Assembly (NCBI GenBank): GCA_009929315.1 | Contig: SAAS01000004.1 | Span: 62,001-126,000, forward strand | DNA length: 64,000 nt | Reading direction: 5' to 3' | Origin: Clostridia bacterium | GTDB taxonomy: Bacteria > Bacillota > Clostridia > Oscillospirales > Oscillospiraceae | Shown: one piece after another, positions 16,445 to 25,321 of the stretch | Position numbering within the stretch: the stretch's first letter is position 1 | Layout of the letters: each line of letters begins with the position of its first letter | The notes under the pieces: generated by a model | What the model was told of the DNA's origin: nothing | Database searches by the model: none | The model's input: only the letters and a program-made list of their open reading frames with translations | Position numbers and translations under genes: made by a program

Positions 16445-18214
16445 TCAGATCATGCCGCTTTTCTTAATGAGGTCAACAACAACATTGTTTTCAAGCTTTT
16501 CCTTGAGCATAATAATGACAGGCAGGAGCACGGGCAGGAACACCTCAAGAGGCTTTCTGCCGTCCATAAGCTTCATGGTTGACTCCATGAGGACACGAAC
16601 ATCGTAGCAGGAGGCAAAAACTTCAGGCACACCGCGATCGACGTTGAGCAAAGTGTAAACTGCTTCCATGCCGGTGCGGACAGCAAATTCGGTTGTGAAT
16701 ACTGTGTCGCGCGGGGTTTCAACATGCTCTCCGAGGAAGCCGAAGTTTACAGCTCCGTCGGGAACTACCTTCGGACGGTCGCCGGCAGCTCTGTTCTCGA
16801 AATAAGTAGTGACGTAAGGCATAATGCAGGGAACGGTGTTGGCGTGGTTGACCGCGAGGTCGTGAATTTTTTCCACGGGAACGCCCATGTGATATAGCCA
16901 CTCTTCGCAAATTTCTATACCGTTGCACTCGATGATGGGCTTTTTGATATAGTCGCCGGGCACATAGTTGTTGAGAGCGTAAATCCAGCCGACTGCCTTA
17001 TCCTTGGGCTGTGCCTTGAAGTGGGGCTGACGGTTGAAGGTAAAGCTCAGAAGCCACTTGGAGCTTTTAACTGTGATAATTCCGCCTGTGACGACCTTGC
17101 CGCCCAAAACATCTCTCTTGCAGAGCTTCTCAACATAGGGAATGATTTCCTTGTCGATTGTTGTTGTAGCGGACTCCCAGAGGGTTTCCTTGATGTTGCC
17201 GCAGAACTTCATGGGCTTGCCGAAGGAAGGATCCTGAGCCGCGATGTTTCTCCAAAGCTCCCATGATTTTCCGGTTCCCGGCTCATCCTTGAGCTTCGGA
17301 ACCTCGGTGTTGGTGCCGAGTGTTGCGTTATCGACATTGCTGCCGAGTGTGGAGAAGACGTAATCGTTTTCTGTGAGGCTGATTTTCTCTTCCTTACCGT
17401 CACGGGTAAGAACGATTTGCTTTGCTACCTTTTTCTCGGGGCTGATATCGAAAAGGATGTTGGTAACGGTGCAATTGAAATTAAAGACAACTCCGGCCTC
17501 CTGCAGATACTTCTGAAGCGGAAGTATGAGGGATTCATACTGGTTGTACTTTGTGAACTTAAGCGCCTTAAAATCAGGCAGACCGCCGATGTGATGGATG
17601 AAGCGCTGAATATAAAGCTTCATCTCGAGAGCGGAGTGCCATTTCTGGAAAGCAAACATGGTCTGCCAATATAGCCAGAAGTTTGTTTCAAAAAACTCAT
17701 CGTCAAAGAAATCGGTCATGGGTCTGTCATCGAGTTCTCTGTCGGGTGTCATGAAAAGCTTAAGAATCTGGGTTGCGGCGCTTGGTGTAATATCAAATTT
17801 ACCGTCGGTGTGTGCGCTTTCGCCGCCGGAAACAATAGCACGTTCAAGAGAGAAGTTGGGGTCATGCTTATTCAGCCAATAATACTCATCGAGAACCGAA
17901 ACACCCTCTGTTTCAATTGACGGAATGGAGCGGTAAAGATCCCAGAGGCACTCGAAATGGTTTTCCATTTCACGTCCGCCGCGGCAAACAAAGCCATACT
18001 TTTCGAGGAATGCGCCGTCACAGGCTCCGCCGGAGACCGGGTCGGATTCAAAAATGTGAATATGCGAGCCCTTCATCTGAGCGTCGCGAACAAGAAAAGC
18101 AGCTACTGCCAAACCTGCAAGACCGGTGCCTACAATATAGGCGGATTTGTTGTCTACGCCCTCCGGCTTCTCCGGACGGGCAAAGGCTTCGTAATTTCCA
18201 TTGCTGTAATACAC
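16445..18214 (-). CDS. ohyA: Oleate hydratase (FAD-dependent fatty acid hydratase)
   Basis: The 589-residue enzyme adds water to the cis-9 double bond of oleic and related acids, giving 10-hydroxy fatty acids. It is the family once called myosin-cross-reactive antigen. An FAD-binding Rossmann motif GTGLAGLAVAAFL is near residue 30, and the family-specific loop RGGREMENHFECLWDL carries the catalytic Glu. The length is normal. The chosen start is a GTG (MYYSNGNYEAF) nine bases after GGAGGA; a longer reading lacks a ribosome binding site. The role is probably detoxification of host or dietary unsaturated fatty acids. A 28-bp imperfect palindrome in its leader is a possible operator. Confidence 0.95.
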   Translation of the reverse strand: MYYSNGNYEAFARPEKPEGVDNKSAYIVGTGLAGLAVAAFLVRDAQMKGSHIHIFESDPVSGGACDGAFLEKYGFVCRGGREMENHFECLWDLYRSIPSIETEGVSVLDEYYWLNKHDPNFSLERAIVSGGESAHTDGKFDITPSAATQILKLFMTPDRELDDRPMTDFFDDEFFETNFWLYWQTMFAFQKWHSALEMKLYIQRFIHHIGGLPDFKALKFTKYNQYESLILPLQKYLQEAGVVFNFNCTVTNILFDISPEKKVAKQIVLTRDGKEEKISLTENDYVFSTLGSNVDNATLGTNTEVPKLKDEPGTGKSWELWRNIAAQDPSFGKPMKFCGNIKETLWESATTTIDKEIIPYVEKLCKRDVLGGKVVTGGIITVKSSKWLLSFTFNRQPHFKAQPKDKAVGWIYALNNYVPGDYIKKPIIECNGIEICEEWLYHMGVPVEKIHDLAVNHANTVPCIMPYVTTYFENRAAGDRPKVVPDGAVNFGFLGEHVETPRDTVFTTEFAVRTGMEAVYTLLNVDRGVPEVFASCYDVRVLMESTMKLMDGRKPLEVFLPVLLPVIIMLKEKLENNVVVDLIKKSGMI

Positions 18215-18560
18215 AAAGATTCCTCCTAAGCTATATTTGTCGCAAACAGTACAATTGTTTAATGTTTGCACTTCTGCGAATCTGATTATAAACGGAGTAT
18301 TTGTCTTTTTGTACAGTCAATTTTACTCAGCTGCTCTAATTTTGGACTGATTGACTAAATTGATTAATTTTTTGGCATTGCGCTCTCGATGCGTGGTTTT
18401 CAGACATTTATGTGCCCGTGCTCAAAGTTGTGAGCGCAAAAGGGACAGTTAACGCGGAAAAGCGCCCGTATATCTCAAGATCCGCTTTTGTGCGGACGGT
18501 CATACGGGCGATATATAAAATCGGTATAGATTTTCTTAACTACGGCACTTTAATTCGGCT
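18215..18560. promoter_or_regulatory. Intergenic region: oleate hydratase promoter with palindrome, and GH3 terminator
   Basis: No gene is seen. On the minus strand TATAAT at 18290-18285 is the likely -10 of the oleate hydratase promoter; no good -35 lies at normal spacing, so an activator may be needed. Between it and the GTG start, 18242-18269 is an inverted repeat (arms GCAAACA and TGTTTGC, with ACAATTGT inside). At 18462-18510 a stem (GCGCCCGTAT with ATACGGGCG, plus an inner hairpin) followed on the minus strand by CTTTT is the probable terminator of the GH3 gene. Confidence 0.55.
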
Positions 18561-20822
18561 TCAGGAATTGAGAACCTCTAAAAGACCGCTGATTACCGCC
18601 TCGTCAACCTCGGGCATTTGCATGTGGATACTACGCAGTGGCATTTGGAGAACGAAGGCCGGAAGCGAAGCGATGTATTCGTCCCCCGCCATCTCACTAA
18701 GTATCGCCGAACCGACAGGGTCCGCAAGCAAATCTCCTATTGTGGAATTGCGTGTAAAGACAGTCCTTTTGATATTGTTTGAATTAAGCTTTATCGTCGC
18801 CTTGAGCGGCGTATGCGCCGAGGAACCGCCGACAAGGATTTCAAACTCGCCGTTCTCTGCTATCCAATCACGCTCCGCCTCGTCGTAACAACTGAAGGCG
18901 CGCTTATCGAGCGCTAGGCTGACGGTCTTTTCTTCCCCCGGTTCAAGGACTATTTTTGCAAAGCCCTTTAGTTCCTTTTCGGGTCTTATTATGCCGCTCA
19001 CACAGCTGCGCACATAGAGCTGAACAATTTCCTTTCCTGCGACAGCACCGACATTTTTAACGCTGACCTTAACGGTAACGGTTTCGCTTTCGTCGAGCTC
19101 GTCCTTATCGATTTCGATGTTTGTATAGGCAAACTCAGTATAGCTTAGCCCGAAACCGAAGGGAAAAAGCGGCGTAAGCTGCTTTTTTTCATAGTAACGG
19201 TAGCCCACAAAAATTCCTTCGGAGTATTCGACTTTGTTGTTCGAGCCCGGGAAAGACAGATAAGAAGGGTTATCGGAAAGTTTTATCGGGAAAGTTTCCG
19301 CGAGCTTCCCGCATGGGTTTACATATCCGAACAGAATATCCGCAATCGCTCCCCCCGCGGCCTGACCCCCAAGATAAGACTCGAGCACCGCATCGACATC
19401 ATTAAGCCACGGCATTTCAACAGGTGAGCCGTTCATCAAAACAACCACTATGTTTTTTGCTGCCTTTTTAAGCTCTTCAAGAAGCTTAAGCTGTCCGAAC
19501 GGCAAACGAATATGTGTGCGGTCATAGCCCTCGGACTCAAAGGAGTCGGGCAAGCCAAGGAAAAGAACAGTTATATCGCAGTTCGACGCGGGTTGAACAG
19601 CGTCTTCAATGAGTTCATCGTCGGGAATATCGCAAATACTGGCAAAACCGCTTCCAAACGCAGCGCCCTTATCTTCAAGCCGATAACCAGGTGAGTAAAA
19701 TATGCTGACGCTCTGCCCCGCCATTTTTTTAATCTCGTCAAGAGGTATCGAAATTGCAGTGGGATTCAGGTGTGAGCTTCCGCCTCCCTGTATACGGGGA
19801 CTCGCGGCAAAAGCACCGATAACGGCAAGACTCCCCGTCTTTTTAAGTGGGAGTATGTTGTCGTTTTTAAGCAGAACCATACACTCTCCTGCAAGTTTAC
19901 GCGCGAGTTCGTGGTGTTCCTGCTTATCATAATGAGCGTTTTCCTTCTTGTTTATAAAGCCGTTATTTACAAGTGTCAGAATTCGTTCAACCGCCGTGTC
20001 AAGCATTTGCTCGGAGAGCTTACCGCTCTTGACTGCATTAACAATTTTATCTATACTGTCCTGCCCGCCTGCAGGCATTTCCAAATCAAGTCCCCCGGCA
20101 AGACCGTCGTCCCGTTCGTTTACCGCGCCCCAATCGGACATAACCAGTCCCTCAAAGCCCCACTCGCTGCGAAGAATATCTGTCAGAAGCAGCTTATTTT
20201 CCGAGCAGTATTCGCCGCGCAGCATGTTATAGGCGCACATAAGCGTCCATGGCTTCGCGGCTTTAACGGCAATTTCGAAGTTAGTGAGGTAAATCTCGCG
20301 CAACGCTCTCTCATCCAGCAAAACATCCGTCGTCATTCTTGCGGTCTCCTGATTGTTGACCGCAAAATGCTTAAGCGAAACTCCGACGCCCTTATCCTGA
20401 ACGCCGCGGATGAATCCGACAGCAAGCTCTCCCGAAAGAAGGGGGTCTTCGGAATAGTATTCAAAGTTTCGTCCGCAGAGCGGAGACCGCTTAATATTTA
20501 CACCCGGTCCGAGCAGAATCGAAACCCCGCCGGCAAGACATTCTTCACCCAACGCGCTGCCAAGTTTATACATAAGCTCTGTGTCCCACGAACAGGCAAG
20601 AGCGGACGCTGTCGGAAAGCAGGTTGCAGGATAGCTTTCCTTAGCAAGCAAATCCTCTCCCGATCCCTCAGTCTCTATTCGAAGTCCGTGAGGCCCGTCC
20701 GCCATCATTATTGACGGAATGCCTAGCCTTTCAATCGGTACGGTATGCCAGCTGTCAAGCCCCGAGCAAAGGCTTGCTTTTTCCTCCAAGGAAAGTTCCT
20801 TTAAGAGCTTTTTAATGTCCAT
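18561..20822 (-). CDS. GH3 family beta-glycosidase (beta-glucosidase-like)
   Basis: The 753-residue enzyme has the full GH3 architecture. The N-terminal TIM barrel has the nucleophile Asp in VMSDWGAV (residue about 230) and the KHF substrate motif at about 151. The alpha/beta sandwich domain has GSPVEMPW, and the C-terminal fibronectin-III-like domain (VTVKVSVKNVGAVAGKEIVQLYV) is followed by a 70-residue extension. There is no signal peptide, so it acts in the cytosol on short glycosides. AAGGGAG precedes the ATG. It lies 81 bases after the hydantoinase gene on the same strand without a clear promoter, so it may be the last gene of the purine operon. The true sugar substrate is unknown. Confidence 0.9.
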   Translation of the reverse strand: MDIKKLLKELSLEEKASLCSGLDSWHTVPIERLGIPSIMMADGPHGLRIETEGSGEDLLAKESYPATCFPTASALACSWDTELMYKLGSALGEECLAGGVSILLGPGVNIKRSPLCGRNFEYYSEDPLLSGELAVGFIRGVQDKGVGVSLKHFAVNNQETARMTTDVLLDERALREIYLTNFEIAVKAAKPWTLMCAYNMLRGEYCSENKLLLTDILRSEWGFEGLVMSDWGAVNERDDGLAGGLDLEMPAGGQDSIDKIVNAVKSGKLSEQMLDTAVERILTLVNNGFINKKENAHYDKQEHHELARKLAGECMVLLKNDNILPLKKTGSLAVIGAFAASPRIQGGGSSHLNPTAISIPLDEIKKMAGQSVSIFYSPGYRLEDKGAAFGSGFASICDIPDDELIEDAVQPASNCDITVLFLGLPDSFESEGYDRTHIRLPFGQLKLLEELKKAAKNIVVVLMNGSPVEMPWLNDVDAVLESYLGGQAAGGAIADILFGYVNPCGKLAETFPIKLSDNPSYLSFPGSNNKVEYSEGIFVGYRYYEKKQLTPLFPFGFGLSYTEFAYTNIEIDKDELDESETVTVKVSVKNVGAVAGKEIVQLYVRSCVSGIIRPEKELKGFAKIVLEPGEEKTVSLALDKRAFSCYDEAERDWIAENGEFEILVGGSSAHTPLKATIKLNSNNIKRTVFTRNSTIGDLLADPVGSAILSEMAGDEYIASLPAFVLQMPLRSIHMQMPEVDEAVISGLLEVLNS

Positions 20823-20903
20823 TGGCGTTGACTCCCTTCAAAATGGAAGCTGAGAGCTGGTGCTGCTCGATCCCTTCTGACCGAGTTTAGCGCAAAGCAT
20901 AAA

Positions 20904-22274
20904 TCAAAGATTGAATCCGCCTCTTTTTAGGAAACGACCGCCATGCTCCGCAATCACTCTGCCGTCTTCGACAACCTTGTTTCCCCGAAGATAAACGTCG
21001 TTTACCCGTCCGCAGGTTTCAAAGCCCTCAAATGGCGCGTAATCCATGTTATACGCTTGTGTTTTTACGCTGATTACACCTCTTTCTTCAGGGTCAAAAA
21101 CAACTATATCTGCGTCGGCACCTTCCGAAATGCTGCCCTTTTGCGGAAAAGCGCCGTAGAGCTTCGCAGGGTTTTCGGAAAGCAGCTTGCACATTTGAGT
21201 TAAGGAAATTTTATTTTCCTTAACGCCATAGCTGTACACCAATACTCCCCTGTCCTGCACCCCCGGCATACCGCCCGGAACGAGTGAAAAGTCCTTTTCG
21301 GAGGCAAGCTTCTGTTTTAAGGTGAAGCTGCAATGGTCAGTCGAAAGTGTTTGGATTTCACCTTCCGCCAAGGCTTCCCAGAGGCAGCTCTGGTCATCTT
21401 TTTTACGAAGCGGCGGAGCGATGATGTATTTAAAGCCCTCGGGATAGGGCAGCTTGTAGCGTTCATCGTCAAGCAAAAGATATTGCGTGCAGGTTTCAAG
21501 ATAGACCTTCTGTCCGCGCGCCCTCGCCCGCAGCACTTCCTCATAGCCGAGCTTAGAACTAAGGTGAACAATAATAATCGGTGCTTCCGCAAGCTCCGCA
21601 ATGCGGCAGAGCCTGCTGATTGCCTCGGCTTCGACCTCGGCGGGACGGCTTATCGGATGACAGGCAGCGCCGCTATTTCCGAGCTTCTTCTGCTCGGCGA
21701 CCAGAGCTTTAATCAGACCGCTGTTTTCACAGTGGACGCCCGCAATACCGCCAAGCTCCTTAAGGCGCTTTAAAACCTCATAAATCTGCTTATCCGAAAC
21801 CATCATGTCGTCGTAGGTCATGTAGAGCTTGAAGGAGGATACGCCCATTTCGAGCATATCTGTGATTTCTTCCGCAACGCCTGGGTTCCAATCGGAAATC
21901 GCCATGTGAAAGCCGTAATCGCAGGAGGCCTTGTCCTTTGCCTTATTCATCCAGTGCGCAAAAGCGTGGTTCAGGCTTTCACCTCTGTATTGTGTTGCAA
22001 AGTCGATTACAGTAGTAGTTCCGCCGAGCAAGGCGGCACGGCTGCCTGTGTTGAAATCGTCGGCTGTAATGGTTCCCGCCGCCTCAAGGTCAAAATGCGT
22101 GTGCGCGTCAATAAAGCCCGGGAAAAGGAACTTCCCAGAAACGTCAACTATTTTCGCGTTTTCGTCGGACAAGTCACACCCGACCCCGATTATTATTTCG
22201 TCCTCAACCAGAACGTCCTTAAGCGAAGCCTCATCACCTGAAACAACGGTTCCGCCTTTTAACAGTATTTTCAT
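20904..22274 (-). CDS. hyuA: Dihydropyrimidinase / hydantoinase-type cyclic amidohydrolase
   Basis: The 456-residue enzyme opens cyclic ureides by hydrolysing the ring amide. Metal ligands are visible in order: HTH of DAHTHFDLEA, the carboxylated Lys in SSFKLYMTYDD, His of GVHCEN, His of IVHLSS and Asp of LSTDHC. In E. coli the counterpart (hyuA/ygeZ) sits with ygeY, ygeX and ssnA. Here it follows ygfK by 16 bases in the purine operon, so its likely substrate is an imidazolidine or hydantoin-like intermediate derived from the purine ring rather than dihydrouracil. That substrate assignment is inference. Confidence 0.88.
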   Translation of the reverse strand: MKILLKGGTVVSGDEASLKDVLVEDEIIIGVGCDLSDENAKIVDVSGKFLFPGFIDAHTHFDLEAAGTITADDFNTGSRAALLGGTTTVIDFATQYRGESLNHAFAHWMNKAKDKASCDYGFHMAISDWNPGVAEEITDMLEMGVSSFKLYMTYDDMMVSDKQIYEVLKRLKELGGIAGVHCENSGLIKALVAEQKKLGNSGAACHPISRPAEVEAEAISRLCRIAELAEAPIIIVHLSSKLGYEEVLRARARGQKVYLETCTQYLLLDDERYKLPYPEGFKYIIAPPLRKKDDQSCLWEALAEGEIQTLSTDHCSFTLKQKLASEKDFSLVPGGMPGVQDRGVLVYSYGVKENKISLTQMCKLLSENPAKLYGAFPQKGSISEGADADIVVFDPEERGVISVKTQAYNMDYAPFEGFETCGRVNDVYLRGNKVVEDGRVIAEHGGRFLKRGGFNL

Positions 22275-22290
22275 ATTTTTTCCCCAAAGC

Positions 22291-25200
22291 TCAATGCTTT
22301 GACGGCAGTAACAGCATATAAGGATACTTGCTGATTACTGCAGAAATTAAGTTGCGAATTTCCTCGGGAATAGCCGAGAACTTCTCGTCTGCTCTGAAAT
22401 CGAAGATTCCGCTTTCGAGCCGCACCCTGCACGTTTTTGTATCAATATCTGTGACGACAAAGCCCCTGTTTTTGCTGTTTTCAAAATCAGCGACTGTTGA
22501 AAACAGCGTGAACTTATCGAGATACGGCGCGCTGTCATAGGGGCAGAAGCTCCTGCAGTTGCCGCACTCGTTGCACATATAGTCAACGTGGACTATCTGA
22601 CTGCTGTGCTTGCCGGGTACGCTTATAGAAACATTTGCTCTGTTCGGGCAGACCTCAACGCAGTTCTCGCAGATACAGATACATTCAAGACAGCGAGAGG
22701 AATCCAGAGTTTCTTTATCCTCCTGCTTTAAAACGCCCTTGCGTCCGTAAATAACTTCGGGCTTTTCGTTTGTGTCGTAGTCGATGGCGACGGGCTTCCC
22801 GAGTATGCCCTCCGCCGCTTTCCTTGCGTCCCTGATGGCTTCAACAACCGTTGCGGGACCCATCAGACCGTCGCCGATTATATAAACGCCCTTGACGGAG
22901 CTCTCGAGAGTTTCGTCGCTCACGAGCAGCCGCCCTTTTTCAGAAAGCGCGAGACCGTTATTCTGATAGAAGCTCTTCGGTATTCTCTCGCCGACAGCGG
23001 AAATTATTGTATCCACCTCGAAGGTAAGTGTTTCGTCCGTTTCCTCAAAGCCGGGGCGTCCCGAAGCGTCGGGCGCGCCCATCTTCATTTTTTTGCAGAC
23101 GAGCTTTCCGTTTTTAAATTCACTAGGCGCGAGAAGCTCATAAATTTCAACTCCGTCCTCGACTGCAAGGCGGATTTCCTCCTCGTCGGCAGGCATATAG
23201 CGCTTTGTTCTGCGGTAGATAAGCATGACCTTTTCCACATTATTTGTGCGTTTTGCCGCTCTTGCCGTGTCCATCGCGGTGTTGCCGCCGCCAATTACGG
23301 CGACTTTTTTGCCGATATCGAGCTTGCCCTTTTTCTCCTTGAAGCTCTCAAGAAAATCAATGGCGTTCAGAGTTTCGGCTTCGCCGATTTTAAGCTCTCC
23401 CTTCTCAGATGCTCCGACAGCAAGGATGATATTATCAAACTCACTCTTAAGGCTCTCGAGAGAGGTAATCTCCTTGCCTGTTTCAACCTTGACACCCATT
23501 GAGAGCACGAGCTTTATATCGTTGTCAATCGCGCTGCCGTCAATTCTGAAGTCGGGTATCACGTTTCTGACAACTCCGCCGAGCTTATCACGCTTTTCAA
23601 AAAGTGTAACCTGCATACCGCCCTTTGCAAGGAAATAAGCCGCGGAAAGTCCCGCCGGACCGCCGCCAACAATTGCCGCTTTACCTTCGGCGGATATTGC
23701 GGGAGCGGTTCTTCCGCGCATAAGCTCCTCAAAGCCGCCCTTCGCCGCGGCGAGTTTTATCGCTCTAATGTTTACGGGCTCCTCATAAAAATTGCGCACG
23801 CATTTTGTCATGCACTTATGGGAGCAGATAGTTCCCGTTATAAACGGAAGCGGATTTTTCTCGACAATAACCTCGAGAGCCTCGAGCATTGCGCCCTCCT
23901 CGGCGAGCTTCATATAGATTGTTGTGTCCTGCCCAATCGGGCAGCCCTGCTGACAGGGAGCAAGGAAGCAGTCGATTAACGGAACTTTTTTATCAATTTT
24001 TCTTGAGGGGAGGGTTTTAATTGCCTTGACATGGTGCTTTGAGTGTTTAGCCTCGTTAACAAGGCTCGAAACCGCTGCGGAGTCTGCGCCCTTAAAAGCT
24101 CCGCCTGAGCCTTTTTCCCAGAGCTTTGCTATCTGCTCAAGTCTTTGATAGCCGCCCGGCTTCAGAAGTGTAGTTGCCATTGTCACGGGGAATATTCCCG
24201 CAGCGACGACTTTTTCAATATTGAAATAATCAAGTCCGCCGGAAAATGAAATGCGGAGCTTGCCGTCAAAGTCCTTCGTCAGCTTCTCGGCAACCGACAT
24301 TGAAAGCGCAAACAGCGACTTGCCCGACATATACATTTCCTTGCCGGGAAGCTCCTCGGCGCAGATATCAACGGGGAAGGTGTTTGTTATTTTAACTCCG
24401 AATTCAAGACCCAGCTCCTGCCCGAGTGACATAAGGCGCTTCAGCATCGGAACGGCATCCGCGTACTGCAAATCATCCTTAAAGTGGAACTCGCCAAAGG
24501 TGACATAGTCGTAACCCATACTGTTGAGCAGGTCTCTCGCGTATTCGTAGCCGAGCAGTGTCGGGTTGCACTTGACAAAGGTGTGCAGCTTTTTTTCCGT
24601 CATTAGATAGGCGGCAATACGCTCAATCTCCTGCGGCGGGCAGCCGTGAAGGGTTGAAAGTGTCACGCTTGAACAGATTTTTGCTGGAATCGTCTTAACA
24701 TCCTCGGCACAAAAGTTTTCAAATTTTCCGCTGTTTGCGTTAAGCCACGCCATACATTCGTTGAAAATAGGTGTATTGCCTGCGTTTTTAAGTCCCTCGA
24801 TAAATCTGTCAATTTTCGGAGTTTTAATTCCCTCAAGGTCGTAGCCCACGCTCATGTTAAACTGGAAGCCGTCCATCTCGCCCAGGCCAAATTCCTTTGC
24901 CATTACGTGCAGGGCAAACCACGCCTTGACGTATTCGTCGAAGGCCTGAGGAACATAGAGCTCGGTTGACCACTCGACGTTATAGCCCTCATCGTCAGCC
25001 TTAATACAGGGTTTTGAAACAGGCAAATCCTCGCCGTCCAGAATTTGAACGGTTTTAAGCTCGAAAAAACGGCTGCCTGCGTAATATGCCGCGATTATAT
25101 TCTGGGCAAGCTGAGTATGCGGTCCCGCCGCGGGCCCGAAGGGCGTTTCAAGCTTTCCGCCAAAGACCTGCCATTCATGGTCATGTTCAAATATGTACGG

Positions 25201-25296
25201 CCTGGTAATGCCGAAAACTGTACCTTTGGCCTTTTTCTCTTTGAGTATCCATTCCATTAAGTCGGAAAACGGAATCGGTGTCATTCTGTCGCCCAT
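22291..25296 (-). CDS. ygfK: YgfK-type NAD(P)H/flavin/Fe-S oxidoreductase
   Basis: The 1001-residue protein matches E. coli YgfK, often labelled putative selenate reductase subunit. About residues 1-440 resemble a dihydroorotate-dehydrogenase-type FMN barrel. A glutamate-synthase small-subunit-like part follows, with CQQGCPIG and CSHKCMTKC cluster motifs, an FAD motif GGGPAGLSAAYFLAKGG and an NADPH motif GGGNTAMDTARAAKR. At the C-terminus two ferredoxin motifs appear (CLECICICENCVEVCP and CNECGNCRSFCP). The layout resembles preTA/dihydropyrimidine dehydrogenase, so reduction of an oxopurine ring is more plausible than selenate reduction. GAGGGG precedes the ATG, and it is 25 bases after ssnA. 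Confidence 0.9.
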   Translation of the reverse strand: MGDRMTPIPFSDLMEWILKEKKAKGTVFGITRPYIFEHDHEWQVFGGKLETPFGPAAGPHTQLAQNIIAAYYAGSRFFELKTVQILDGEDLPVSKPCIKADDEGYNVEWSTELYVPQAFDEYVKAWFALHVMAKEFGLGEMDGFQFNMSVGYDLEGIKTPKIDRFIEGLKNAGNTPIFNECMAWLNANSGKFENFCAEDVKTIPAKICSSVTLSTLHGCPPQEIERIAAYLMTEKKLHTFVKCNPTLLGYEYARDLLNSMGYDYVTFGEFHFKDDLQYADAVPMLKRLMSLGQELGLEFGVKITNTFPVDICAEELPGKEMYMSGKSLFALSMSVAEKLTKDFDGKLRISFSGGLDYFNIEKVVAAGIFPVTMATTLLKPGGYQRLEQIAKLWEKGSGGAFKGADSAAVSSLVNEAKHSKHHVKAIKTLPSRKIDKKVPLIDCFLAPCQQGCPIGQDTTIYMKLAEEGAMLEALEVIVEKNPLPFITGTICSHKCMTKCVRNFYEEPVNIRAIKLAAAKGGFEELMRGRTAPAISAEGKAAIVGGGPAGLSAAYFLAKGGMQVTLFEKRDKLGGVVRNVIPDFRIDGSAIDNDIKLVLSMGVKVETGKEITSLESLKSEFDNIILAVGASEKGELKIGEAETLNAIDFLESFKEKKGKLDIGKKVAVIGGGNTAMDTARAAKRTNNVEKVMLIYRRTKRYMPADEEEIRLAVEDGVEIYELLAPSEFKNGKLVCKKMKMGAPDASGRPGFEETDETLTFEVDTIISAVGERIPKSFYQNNGLALSEKGRLLVSDETLESSVKGVYIIGDGLMGPATVVEAIRDARKAAEGILGKPVAIDYDTNEKPEVIYGRKGVLKQEDKETLDSSRCLECICICENCVEVCPNRANVSISVPGKHSSQIVHVDYMCNECGNCRSFCPYDSAPYLDKFTLFSTVADFENSKNRGFVVTDIDTKTCRVRLESGIFDFRADEKFSAIPEEIRNLISAVISKYPYMLLLPSKH

Positions 25297-25321
25297 ATTG
25301 AGTACCCCTCCCTATTTATAA

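Noticed and set aside
19911..20714. A 267-codon frame on the plus strand inside the GH3 gene
   Set aside because: It is antisense to a complete, well-conserved glycosidase and shows no family features.
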